Shown here: positions 16,650-24,365 of the stretch, piece after piece
Layout: each line of letters starts with the position of its first letter
How positions within the stretch are numbered: the first letter of the stretch is position 1
DNA from: Flavobacteriaceae bacterium PS02336
GTDB lineage: Bacteria; Bacteroidota; Bacteroidia; Flavobacteriales; Flavobacteriaceae
DNA length: 64,000 nucleotides
Reading direction: 5' to 3'
Assembly: GCA_029960065.1 (NCBI GenBank)
Contig: JASCOF010000011.1
Span: 95,150 to 159,149, forward strand
Made by a program: the position numbers and the translations under genes
The notes under the pieces: generated by a model
Database searches by the model: none
Told to the model about the DNA's origin: nothing
What the model saw: the letters and a program-made list of their open reading frames with translations, nothing else

Positions 16650-18641
16650 ATGCCGAGTAGACTTCTTCTATTTTTTTTAATTTTTTGGGGGAACTTGACA
16701 AATATATATGCCCAAAAGTATGAGCTCGGAAAAGTTACTGTTGAAGAACTTGAGGAAAAAATCCATCCAATTGATTCTGCAGCTCCAGCGGCAATTTTGT
16801 TTAAAGTAGGAAAGACTGTTTTTAACTATAATGAGAAAACCGGTTTTTCGGCCACTCACACGTATGAGTTTAAAATCAAAATCTATAAAAAAGAAGGTCT
16901 AAAATGGGCAGATCAGAAAGTGAAGTATTATGTGGGATATCAAAATATAAATGAAGACATGCTTTCTTTTTCGAATGCAGTAACTTACAATTTAGTAAAT
17001 GGTAAAATCGAAAAAACAAAGCTGGAAAACCAAGGAGCGTTCAAAAGAAAAATCAATGAATACTGGAATGAAAAAACAATAACCCTTCCGAATGTAAAAG
17101 AAGGATCAATAATAGAATACAAATACACCTTAAAATCTGAAAATATTGTCCAGTTCCCAGATTTTGATTTTCAATTCAGCATTCCTCTAAATTATTTTGA
17201 ATACATAACAAAGTTTCCCGAATACTATATTTACAAAACTCTTTTAATAGGCACTCATAAAATAGAAAGTGATGCAAAAATTGTAACTGGAAGCCAGAAT
17301 TTTGCAAATGAGTATGGCCAAAGCAGAACTATGTCGTACAAGCAGATAGATGCTCTTTATTCTGCAAAAAATATCCCCGCTTTAAAAGAAGAACCTTATG
17401 TCAATAATATCGAAAATTATAGAGGTTCTATCAAGCATGAATTAGAACGTGTTCGAATGCCAGAGCAACCCGTGAAAGATTTTACACTTACTTGGGAAGG
17501 AGTGTCTTCAACAATCTTTAAAGATGATCGTTTTGGGAAAGAAATTAATAAAAGTAGTTTTTTGCTAGAAGATGTGAAAAAGATTCTTTCTAATGTCACA
17601 TCTCAGGAAGAAAGAATGAAAATTATTTTTCAGTTCGTTCAGAACAAAATGAATTGGAATGAAAAATATGGTTATTTCACTGATAAAGGAGTCGAGAAAG
17701 CCTATAAAGATCAAACTGGAAATATTGCAGAAATCAATTTTATATTACTAAATCTTTTAAAGCTGGCAGGAGTTGAGGCTAATCCAGTTTTAGTAAGTAC
17801 AATTGAAAACGGAATTCCAGTTTATCCAACAAGAACAGGCTTTAATTATGTTATTGTTGCAGCAAAAATGGATGAAAAAGAAGTTTTGTTAGATGCTTCG
17901 AGAAAATACACTTCGCCAGATATACTACCTCTAAATATTTTAAACTGGAAAGGAAGACTAATTAAAAGTGATGGAACTTCTAAAGAAATTGATTTAGTTC
18001 CGTCAAAAAGCTCTAAAGAAAATGCCAGCATCACTTTCAAAATAACTGAAAATGGAAAAATTGACGGCAGAATTAGAATTCAGAGAACAGATTATGAGGC
18101 TTATAAATTTAGAGTTCAAAATGGAAGTGGAAATCAAGAAAGCTATCTTGAAAAACTGGAGGGACAGTTAGGAGATCTCAAGATTTCAGATTATTCCATC
18201 ACTAATAAAATATCCAATATAGCAGATCCAATTGTAGAAACTTTTAGTTTTGAAACGGAAAATTTTATTGAAAGTATTGGAGGAAAATTTTACATAAGTC
18301 CAATGTTATTTTATACACCTTCTAAAAATCCGTTTGTGCAGGAAAATAGGCAGATGGGAATTTATTTTGGATATCCTACGCAGGAAAAACTGCTTGTAAA
18401 TTTAGAAATTCCAGAAGGTTATGTGATAGAAACGCTTCCCAAATCGGTAAGGCTTGCTTTGGAAGATAATTCTATAAGTTTGTCATTAAAAGTTTTGAAC
18501 GAGGGAAACAAAATTCAATTTAGCTTTTCAAAAGACATTAACAATAGTATTTTTGCAGCAGAGAACTACAATGCACTGAAAACTGTTTTTCAGAAAATGA
18601 TTGCTAGTCAAAATGAAAAAATTGTTCTAAAAAAAGCTTAA
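16650..18641 (+). CDS. DUF3857 domain protein, transglutaminase site degenerate
   Basis: 663 residues with a signal peptide ending near IYAQ. Last of the four tandem paralogues and the most diverged of the three contiguous ones. Ile359 replaces the catalytic Cys (GNIAEIN) and Tyr replaces the His (FNYVIVA); the LLDAS Asp is retained. The MazG-like gene begins two bases after its stop, so the transcript probably runs on. Confidence 0.82.
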   Translation: MPSRLLLFFLIFWGNLTNIYAQKYELGKVTVEELEEKIHPIDSAAPAAILFKVGKTVFNYNEKTGFSATHTYEFKIKIYKKEGLKWADQKVKYYVGYQNINEDMLSFSNAVTYNLVNGKIEKTKLENQGAFKRKINEYWNEKTITLPNVKEGSIIEYKYTLKSENIVQFPDFDFQFSIPLNYFEYITKFPEYYIYKTLLIGTHKIESDAKIVTGSQNFANEYGQSRTMSYKQIDALYSAKNIPALKEEPYVNNIENYRGSIKHELERVRMPEQPVKDFTLTWEGVSSTIFKDDRFGKEINKSSFLLEDVKKILSNVTSQEERMKIIFQFVQNKMNWNEKYGYFTDKGVEKAYKDQTGNIAEINFILLNLLKLAGVEANPVLVSTIENGIPVYPTRTGFNYVIVAAKMDEKEVLLDASRKYTSPDILPLNILNWKGRLIKSDGTSKEIDLVPSKSSKENASITFKITENGKIDGRIRIQRTDYEAYKFRVQNGSGNQESYLEKLEGQLGDLKISDYSITNKISNIADPIVETFSFETENFIESIGGKFYISPMLFYTPSKNPFVQENRQMGIYFGYPTQEKLLVNLEIPEGYVIETLPKSVRLALEDNSISLSLKVLNEGNKIQFSFSKDINNSIFAAENYNALKTVFQKMIASQNEKIVLKKA

Positions 18642-18643
18642 AT

Positions 18644-18970
18644 ATGGATTTGAAAAATGCCCAACTAGACGTTGATACCTGGATAAAAGAGCACGGAGTT
18701 CGTTACTTTAACGAATTAACCAATATGGCGCAGCTTACAGAAGAAGTAGGAGAAGTGGCCAGAATAATTGCGCGTCGTTACGGAGAACAATCGGAGAAAG
18801 AAAGCGATAAAAACAAAGATTTAGGCGAAGAATTGGCAGATGTTGTTTTCGTAGTTTTATGTCTGGCGAATCAAACCGGAATCGATTTACAAGCTGCTTT
18901 TGATAAAAAAATGGACTTAAAATCGGTTAGAGATAAAGATCGTCACAAAAACAATGATAAATTGAAATAA
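18644..18970 (+). CDS. MazG-like nucleotide pyrophosphohydrolase
   Basis: 108 residues, the size of a minimal all-helical MazG/dUTPase-type NTP pyrophosphohydrolase. The metal-binding signature EEVGEVARIIARRYGEQ continues into LGEELADVVFVVLCLANQ, giving the E-x2-E and E-x2-D pairs. It would hydrolyse a (d)NTP to the monophosphate and pyrophosphate, perhaps for house-cleaning of damaged nucleotides. The exact substrate cannot be read from sequence. Start ATG lies two bases after the last DUF3857 gene. Confidence 0.88.
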   Translation: MDLKNAQLDVDTWIKEHGVRYFNELTNMAQLTEEVGEVARIIARRYGEQSEKESDKNKDLGEELADVVFVVLCLANQTGIDLQAAFDKKMDLKSVRDKDRHKNNDKLK

Positions 18971-19104
18971 TTGTGAAATATCACTCATAAGTTTTGAATT
19001 ATGAGTTTTGAATTTTGAATTATGAATGGGGAGTGGTAAATTGCGGGGCTGAATTATTTTTCTAATCATTCATAATTCATGATTCACAACTTACAATTAA
19101 AAAA

Positions 19105-20334
19105 ATGAATTTAAAATTAAGCACGAATTCACAATTCACAATTGACGATTCGCAACTAAATATCACAGGTTCTAAAAGCGAAACGAATCGTTTATTATTA
19201 CTAAAAGCATTATTTCCTAATATCACATTAGCCAATACTTCAAACTCTGATGACAGCGAAGTAATGCAGAAAGCATTAATTGGAAATGACGAAATTGTAG
19301 ACATACATCACGCGGGAACGGCAATGCGTTTTCTTACCGCTTATTTTTCTGTTAATGAAGGAAGAGAAGTGGTTTTGACAGGATCAAGCAGAATGCAGGA
19401 ACGCCCAATCAAAATTTTGGTTGAAGCGCTAGAACAATTAGGAGTTGAGATTTCATACGAAAAAGAAGTAGGTTATCCGCCAATTCGAATTAAAGGAAAA
19501 AAAGTAACAGAATCAAAAGTTACTTTGGCAGCCAATGTAAGCAGTCAATATATTTCAGCACTTTTATTGGTAGCTTCAAAACTAGACAACGGTTTAGAAC
19601 TGACTTTAGAAGGAGAAATTACCTCAATTCCGTATATCAAAATGACTTTAGCTTTGTTGAATGATTTAGATATAAAAACAAGTTTTGAAGGAAATGTAAT
19701 TAAAGTTTTTCCTAAAGAATTAGTTGAGTCAAAAGAAATGGTTGTGGAATCAGACTGGAGTTCAGCTTCTTATTTCTTTAGTTTAGTTGCATTATCTGAT
19801 GCGGCAAAAATTACTTTGAGCAGTTACAAAGAAAACAGTCTTCAGGGAGATTCAGAATTAGTGTCTCTTTACGAAAAAATGGGTGTGAAAACGACTTTCC
19901 AAAATAACAAAATGACTTTGGAAAAAGTGGCAGGTTTTAATTATCAAGATGTAAATTTTGAATTGAATAACACGCCAGATATTGCACAGACAATTGTAGT
20001 AACTTGTTTAGGTTTAGGAATAGGATGTCACTTAACAGGCCTTCATACTTTAAAAATTAAAGAAACAGACAGATTAGAAGCCTTAAGAATTGAGCTTACA
20101 AAATTAGGAGCGAATATTTCTGTTACTAATGACAGCTTAACTTTAGAGCGTTCTGGAAATATTAATCACGATATTCATATTGCAACATACAATGATCACC
20201 GTATGGCAATGGCATTTGCTCCTTTAGCAATCAAAGTTCCAATTATAATTGATGACGCTGAAGTAGTTTCAAAATCATACCCAGATTTCTGGAACGATTT
20301 AAAAGCTTTAAACTTTCATGTTTCAGAATTGTAA
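19105..20334 (+). CDS. aroA: 3-phosphoshikimate 1-carboxyvinyltransferase (EPSP synthase)
   Basis: 409 residues. Joins PEP to shikimate-3-phosphate, the sixth step of the shikimate pathway. Motifs are GSKSETNRLLLLKAL near residue 23 (phosphate binding), HAGTAMRFLTAYF (PEP binding), and KIKETDRLEALRIEL and YNDHRMAMAFAPLA near the end. It is slightly shorter than the E. coli enzyme, as usual in Bacteroidota. The DNA around the start is rich in the phrase AATTCACAATTCACAATT, a flavobacterial low-complexity repeat that runs into the first codons. It complements the pheA-tyrA operon 10 kb to the left. Confidence 0.93.
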   Translation: MNLKLSTNSQFTIDDSQLNITGSKSETNRLLLLKALFPNITLANTSNSDDSEVMQKALIGNDEIVDIHHAGTAMRFLTAYFSVNEGREVVLTGSSRMQERPIKILVEALEQLGVEISYEKEVGYPPIRIKGKKVTESKVTLAANVSSQYISALLLVASKLDNGLELTLEGEITSIPYIKMTLALLNDLDIKTSFEGNVIKVFPKELVESKEMVVESDWSSASYFFSLVALSDAAKITLSSYKENSLQGDSELVSLYEKMGVKTTFQNNKMTLEKVAGFNYQDVNFELNNTPDIAQTIVVTCLGLGIGCHLTGLHTLKIKETDRLEALRIELTKLGANISVTNDSLTLERSGNINHDIHIATYNDHRMAMAFAPLAIKVPIIIDDAEVVSKSYPDFWNDLKALNFHVSEL

Positions 20335-20400
20335 AAAAAATTGAACGATATAAGTTATATAAGTTCATTTAAATAAAACTTAATAATGATTAAAGTATAG

Positions 20401-20427
20401 CCTCTGGTTTCATCCAGAGGTTTTTTT
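20401..20427 (+). terminator. Terminator after aroA
   Basis: CCTCTGG, loop TTTCAT, CCAGAGG, then seven T. The hairpin also resembles the CCAGC/GCTGG-type dispersed palindromes at 23.4 kb. Confidence 0.8.
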
Positions 20428-20457
20428 ATGCGCGAATTTAAGTATAATCGCAAAGTT

Positions 20458-20557
20458 TGTCATTTCGACGAAGGAGAAATCTTCTCAAGAAACTCTACAA
20501 AGATTGGATTTTGATTACGGAGCTACTTACGGAGATTTCTCCTTCGTCGAAATGACA
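20458..20557. repeat. Inverted REP-like repeat pair (CGACGAAGGAG family)
   Basis: 25-bp arms at 20458-20482 and 20533-20557 are exact reverse complements (TGTCATTTCGACGAAGGAGA at the left end). The 50-bp loop includes AAACTCTACAA, the same internal phrase as in the other TGTCATT repeats. With the aroA terminator and the queA promoter it accounts for most of the 417-bp gap 20335-20751. Confidence 0.87.
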
Positions 20558-20656
20558 ATAATACGTTAAACAGGTTTGTGTAAGAAAAAAAAACATTTTT
20601 ATGGTGTTCCAAACCACCACTAAATCAAGGACTTTTGAAAATAAACGTCAAAACAC

Positions 20657-20688
20657 TTGACAACGCCTATCTCACAATCGTATATTTG
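20657..20688 (+). promoter_or_regulatory. queA promoter
   Basis: TTG at 20657-20659 (within CTTGACA) and TATATTTG at 20681-20688, a 21-nt spacer, then GCAGGCG. An exact TAnnTTTG match 63 bases before the start codon. Confidence 0.65.
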
Positions 20689-20751
20689 CAGGCGATTTAA
20701 AATTTTAGATAAAAAAGTCTAAGATTGATATTTTAAAATCTAACTTCAAAT

Positions 20752-21801
20752 ATGAAATTATCACACTTCAATTTCAATTTACCGAAAGAACTTTTGGCTG
20801 AATTTCCAGCAGAAAACAGAGATGAATCTCGTTTAATGGTAATTGACCGTAAAAAAAACACTATCGAACATAAAATGTTTAAAGACGTGATCAACTATTT
20901 TGATGACGGAGACGTTTTAATTCTTAACAATACAAAAGTTTTCCCTGCACGTTTGTACGGAAACAAAGAAAAAACTGGAGCTAGAATTGAAGTTTTCTTG
21001 TTAAGAGAACTAAATTCTGAGCAGCGCCTTTGGGATGTTTTAGTTGATCCAGCTAGAAAAATCCGTATTGGAAACAAACTTTATTTTGGTGACGACGATT
21101 CATTAGTTGCTGAGGTAATTGACAATACAACCTCTCGTGGAAGAACTTTACGTTTCTTATACGATGGTTCTTATGAAGAATTCAGAAACAAACTGACAGA
21201 ACTTGGAGAAACTCCAATTCCTAAATATATCAACAGAGAAGTTACTGCTGAAGATGCTGAAAGATACCAAACGATCTACGCAAAAGAAGAAGGAGCTGTA
21301 GCGGCACCAACTGCTGGTTTACACTTCTCAAAACACCTTTTGAAAAAATTAGAAATCAAAGGAGTAAATTTTGCTGAGGTAACTTTACACGTTGGTTTAG
21401 GAACTTTCAATCCAGTTGAGGTTGAAGATTTATCTAAACACAAAATGGATTCAGAAGAATTGATCATTAATCAACAAGCTTGTGATATCGTAAACGAAGC
21501 AAAAGCAAAGAAAAAGCGCATCTGTGCAGTAGGAACAACTTCTATGCGTGCAATCGAAAGTTCTGTTTCTTCTGCTAATACTTTAAATCCTTATGAAGGA
21601 TGGACAAATAAATTTATTTTCCCTCCTCACGATTTCAGTATTGCAAACTGTATGATTACAAATTTCCACACACCAAAATCAACATTATTGATGATGATTT
21701 CTGCTTTCTGTGGACATGATTTAATGAAAAAAGCATACGACGAAGCGATCAAAGAAGGATACAAATTCTATTCTTACGGAGACGCGATGTTAATTCTATA
21801 A
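20752..21801 (+). CDS. queA: tRNA preQ1(34) S-adenosylmethionine ribosyltransferase-isomerase
   Basis: 349 residues. Transfers and isomerises the ribosyl part of SAM onto preQ1 in tRNA, giving epoxyqueuosine. Family motifs are FPAENRDESRLMVIDR near the start, LILNNTKVFPARLYG, APTAGLHFSKHLL and VTLHVGLGTFNPV. Length and start are standard. Acts in the same pathway as queE at 58.9 kb. It has its own promoter and terminator, so it is probably monocistronic. Confidence 0.95.
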   Translation: MKLSHFNFNLPKELLAEFPAENRDESRLMVIDRKKNTIEHKMFKDVINYFDDGDVLILNNTKVFPARLYGNKEKTGARIEVFLLRELNSEQRLWDVLVDPARKIRIGNKLYFGDDDSLVAEVIDNTTSRGRTLRFLYDGSYEEFRNKLTELGETPIPKYINREVTAEDAERYQTIYAKEEGAVAAPTAGLHFSKHLLKKLEIKGVNFAEVTLHVGLGTFNPVEVEDLSKHKMDSEELIINQQACDIVNEAKAKKKRICAVGTTSMRAIESSVSSANTLNPYEGWTNKFIFPPHDFSIANCMITNFHTPKSTLLMMISAFCGHDLMKKAYDEAIKEGYKFYSYGDAMLIL

Positions 21802-21824
21802 TTAGAATTTATTTTCAAAATAAG

Positions 21825-21867
21825 AACCCGACAGCTTTTTAGAATCTGTCGGGTTTTCTATTTTTAA
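21825..21867 (+). terminator. Terminator after queA
   Basis: AACCCGACAG (21825-21834) pairs with CTGTCGGGTT (21846-21855), followed by a T-rich run. Confidence 0.85.
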
Positions 21868-21903
21868 TGGTTTCAAGTTTCAAGTTTGACGTTTGTTACG
21901 CGA

Positions 21904-21981
21904 TTTAACCTCAATCCCGATAGCTATCGGGATTGAGGTTAAACACACAAAGCATATCAACATGATCCCGAAGCTTCGGGA
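21904..21981. repeat. 40-bp perfect palindrome plus 16-bp palindrome
   Basis: 21904-21943 is a perfect 40-bp palindrome with no loop, centred on CCCGATAGCTATCGGG. At 21966-21981 is TCCCGAAGCTTCGGGA, a related 16-bp palindrome. The inner core recurs at 23701-23718. They lie between the queA terminator and kynU. Confidence 0.88.
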
Positions 21982-22038
21982 GAAACCTGAAACAAAATAA
22001 ACAATTTTTGTTATTTTAGCAGACAAAACAAAAACACA

Positions 22039-23316
22039 ATGACTTTTCAAAATACACGCGAATTCGCGAAACAACTTGATGCTCAAGATGCATTAAATCA
22101 CTACCAGGACCAATTTATTTTTCCAAAAGTTAACGATAGACGAGTAATTTATTTCACAGGAAATTCATTGGGATTACAGCCAAAACGCACCAAAGCTTAT
22201 ATTGACGAAGTAATGAACGATTGGGCAGAATTGGCTGTCGAAGGTCACTTTTATGCAGAGAAACCTTGGTGGGATTATCAAGAAAGATTTGCAGAACCGT
22301 TGAGTACAATTGTTGGCGCACTTCCGTCAGAAGTTACAGTAATGAATACTTTGACAGTGAATCTTCATTTGCTGATGGTTTCTTTTTATCAGCCAAAAGG
22401 CAAACGTTATAAAATTATCTGCGAAGAAAAAGCCTTTCCGTCAGATCAATATATGTTTCAGAGTCAGGTTCATTTTCACGGATACAAGCCAGAAGATGCC
22501 ATTGTAGAAATTAAGCGCCGTGAAGGAGAACACAATATTCGCCTTGAAGATGTTTTAGCAAAAATCGAAGAAGTTGGTGATGAATTGGCTTTAGTTTTAA
22601 TTGGCGGAGTGAATTATTATACGGGACAAGTTTTCGATATTAAAACCATTACGGCAGCCGGACAAAAAGCAGGAGCAAAAGTAGGCTGGGATTTGGCGCA
22701 CGCTGCTGGAAACATTAAATTAGAGCTTCACGATTGGAATGTAGATTTCGCCGCTTGGTGCAGTTATAAATATATGAATTCGGGACCAGGAAATGCTTCT
22801 GGAGTTTTTGTTCACGAAAGACATCATAACGATCCAGACTTACCGCGTTTTGCAGGTTGGTGGGGACACAACAAAGAGCGTCGTTTTAAAATGGAACCCA
22901 CTTTTGATCCAGTTCATGGAGCAGGCGGATGGCAGATTAGTAATCTTCCGGTTCTGTCTTTAGCGCCCTATTTGGCTTCTGTAGAAATGTTTGCTGAGGT
23001 TGGCATGGATGCGTTAATTAAAAAACGTGATCACATTACTTCTTATTTAGAATTTATTCTTCACGAAATTGATAAAGAAGTAGAAAGTACTTTTGAAATT
23101 ATTACGCCTTCAAATCCTCAAGAAAGAGCTTCACAATTATCTGTTTTCCTTCATGGAGAAGGAAGAAGTTTATTCGATTATTTAATGAAAAACGGAGTCA
23201 TTACAGATTGGCGTGAACCAAACGTAATTCGTCTGGCACCAGTTCCATTGTATTGCTCTTATGAAGATATGTATGACTTTGGACAAATTCTGAAAAAAGG
23301 AATTTTAGGGAAATAA
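22039..23316 (+). CDS. kynU: Kynureninase
   Basis: 425 residues. A PLP enzyme that cleaves kynurenine or 3-hydroxykynurenine to (hydroxy)anthranilate and alanine. Lys244 in CSYKYMNSGPGN is the PLP lysine, and GWDLAHAAGN carries the conserved Asp and His. The N-terminal FPKVNDRRVIYFTGNSLGLQPK is typical. Kynurenine 3-monooxygenase is encoded at 37.8 kb, so the same genome region holds two steps of tryptophan breakdown, though not in one operon. Preceded by palindromic repeats, with no obvious consensus promoter. Confidence 0.94.
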   Translation: MTFQNTREFAKQLDAQDALNHYQDQFIFPKVNDRRVIYFTGNSLGLQPKRTKAYIDEVMNDWAELAVEGHFYAEKPWWDYQERFAEPLSTIVGALPSEVTVMNTLTVNLHLLMVSFYQPKGKRYKIICEEKAFPSDQYMFQSQVHFHGYKPEDAIVEIKRREGEHNIRLEDVLAKIEEVGDELALVLIGGVNYYTGQVFDIKTITAAGQKAGAKVGWDLAHAAGNIKLELHDWNVDFAAWCSYKYMNSGPGNASGVFVHERHHNDPDLPRFAGWWGHNKERRFKMEPTFDPVHGAGGWQISNLPVLSLAPYLASVEMFAEVGMDALIKKRDHITSYLEFILHEIDKEVESTFEIITPSNPQERASQLSVFLHGEGRSLFDYLMKNGVITDWREPNVIRLAPVPLYCSYEDMYDFGQILKKGILGK

Positions 23317-23868
23317 GAATGATTGCAAATTAATCTCGCAAAGTCGCAGAGTTTTTTTGCCACAGATTAAAAGGATTAAAAAGATTTTTTTTAATTGCCT
23401 CCAGCTTTAGCTGGAGGTATTAAAGATAAAATTTAAAAAGGCTTTAGCCAAACTCTACGGTTGGCTAAAGCCATATTGTTTTGACCAATTTTTCATCCAG
23501 CTAAAGCTGGACGCTATTAAACTTAGAAAGATTAATTAATCTCTAACAGTTTAAAAGTTTTTTCTTTCCCGCAGATTTTGCAGATTTTTTTGATAAACTT
23601 TCTCAAAGAATAATCTGCAAAATCTGCAGGAAAAATTTCTAAAGTATTTTGAAATCCTTTTAATCTTTTTAATCTGTGGCAAAAAACTTAGCGCCCTCGC
23701 TCCCGATAGCTATCGGGATTGAGAGATTAAACAATTAATCTTCGATTAAAAATTCTGCGAGAAACAACACAACATCTTCTAATCTTATAAACTTTCAAAA
23801 AAATTCTGTAATAAATAATATAGCAGATATTCCGTATTTTGTAATGTATAATTTAAAAACTACAGATC
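23317..23868. repeat. Repeat-dense intergenic region (nested palindromes)
   Basis: No gene is visible in 552 bases. It contains at least five palindromic units. An outer near-inverted pair lies at 23356-23386 / 23653-23683 (GCCACAGATTAAAAGG type). Others are a hairpin at 23398-23417 (CCTCCAGCT / AGCTGGAGG), a pair at 23440-23450 / 23462-23472 (GGCTTTAGCCA / TGGCTAAAGCC), a hairpin at 23496-23511 (TCCAGCT / AGCTGGA), a 16-bp-arm pair at 23571-23586 / 23612-23627 (GCAGATTTTGCAGATT), and an 18-bp palindrome at 23701-23718. It looks like a landing site for successive REP-type elements. Confidence 0.8.
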
Positions 23869-24303
23869 ATGAAAGGCTTATATATATTATTAGCGGCGAT
23901 ACTTATTACTTCTTGTCAGCATCAGAGTAAGGAAGATATAAACAAAGCCAAACAAGCCAGTATTGATTCAATGAAAGTTGAGATTAACAAACAACGTGTT
24001 ATCGATTCAATGAAGACAGAAATGGCGAAGATAAAAGAGGAACAAAAAGTTGAATCTCAAAAAGTTGTTGTAGTGCATCAGCCGGCAAACGGAAATGCAA
24101 CAACAACTACTACGACTACCAAAAAGAAAGGCTGGAGTGCCACTGCTAAAGGTGCCGTAATTGGTGCTGGTGTTGGTGCTGCAACTGGAGCAATCGTTAG
24201 TAAGAAAAAAGGCGAAGGTGCAGTAATTGGTGGTTTAGCTGGAGCTGCATTAGGAACTGGAACAGGTGCTGTTATTGACAGTAAAAACAAGAAGAAAGAA
24301 TAA
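23869..24303 (+). CDS. Glycine-zipper lipoprotein
   Basis: 144 residues. Residues 1-16 form a lipoprotein signal with lipobox ITSC (Cys16). A charged, helical, probably coiled-coil stretch (about 20-65) contains two IDSMK phrases. A Thr-rich linker is followed by a glycine zipper (GAVIGAGVGAATGAIV, then GAVIGGLAGAALGTGTGAVI), as in YMGG/OmpA-type glycine-zipper proteins. Probably membrane-anchored in the envelope; function unknown. It has its own terminator, shared with the convergent gene to its right. Confidence 0.75.
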   Translation: MKGLYILLAAILITSCQHQSKEDINKAKQASIDSMKVEINKQRVIDSMKTEMAKIKEEQKVESQKVVVVHQPANGNATTTTTTTKKKGWSATAKGAVIGAGVGAATGAIVSKKKGEGAVIGGLAGAALGTGTGAVIDSKNKKKE

Positions 24304-24326
24304 GTTGTAAAACTTTAATATTATTA

Positions 24327-24361
24327 AAAACGCCGATTTAGAATTTCTAAATCGGCGTTTT
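24327..24361. terminator. Bidirectional terminator
   Basis: AAAACGCCGATTTAGA (24327-24342), a 3-nt loop, and its exact complement at 24346-24361, with A-rich and T-rich flanks. It sits between two convergent genes and can serve both. Confidence 0.9.
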
Positions 24362-24365
24362 GTTT

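Noticed and set aside
21880..22086. 68-residue minus-strand frame
   Set aside because: It runs through two palindromes and the start of kynU on the other strand; the peptide has no family features.
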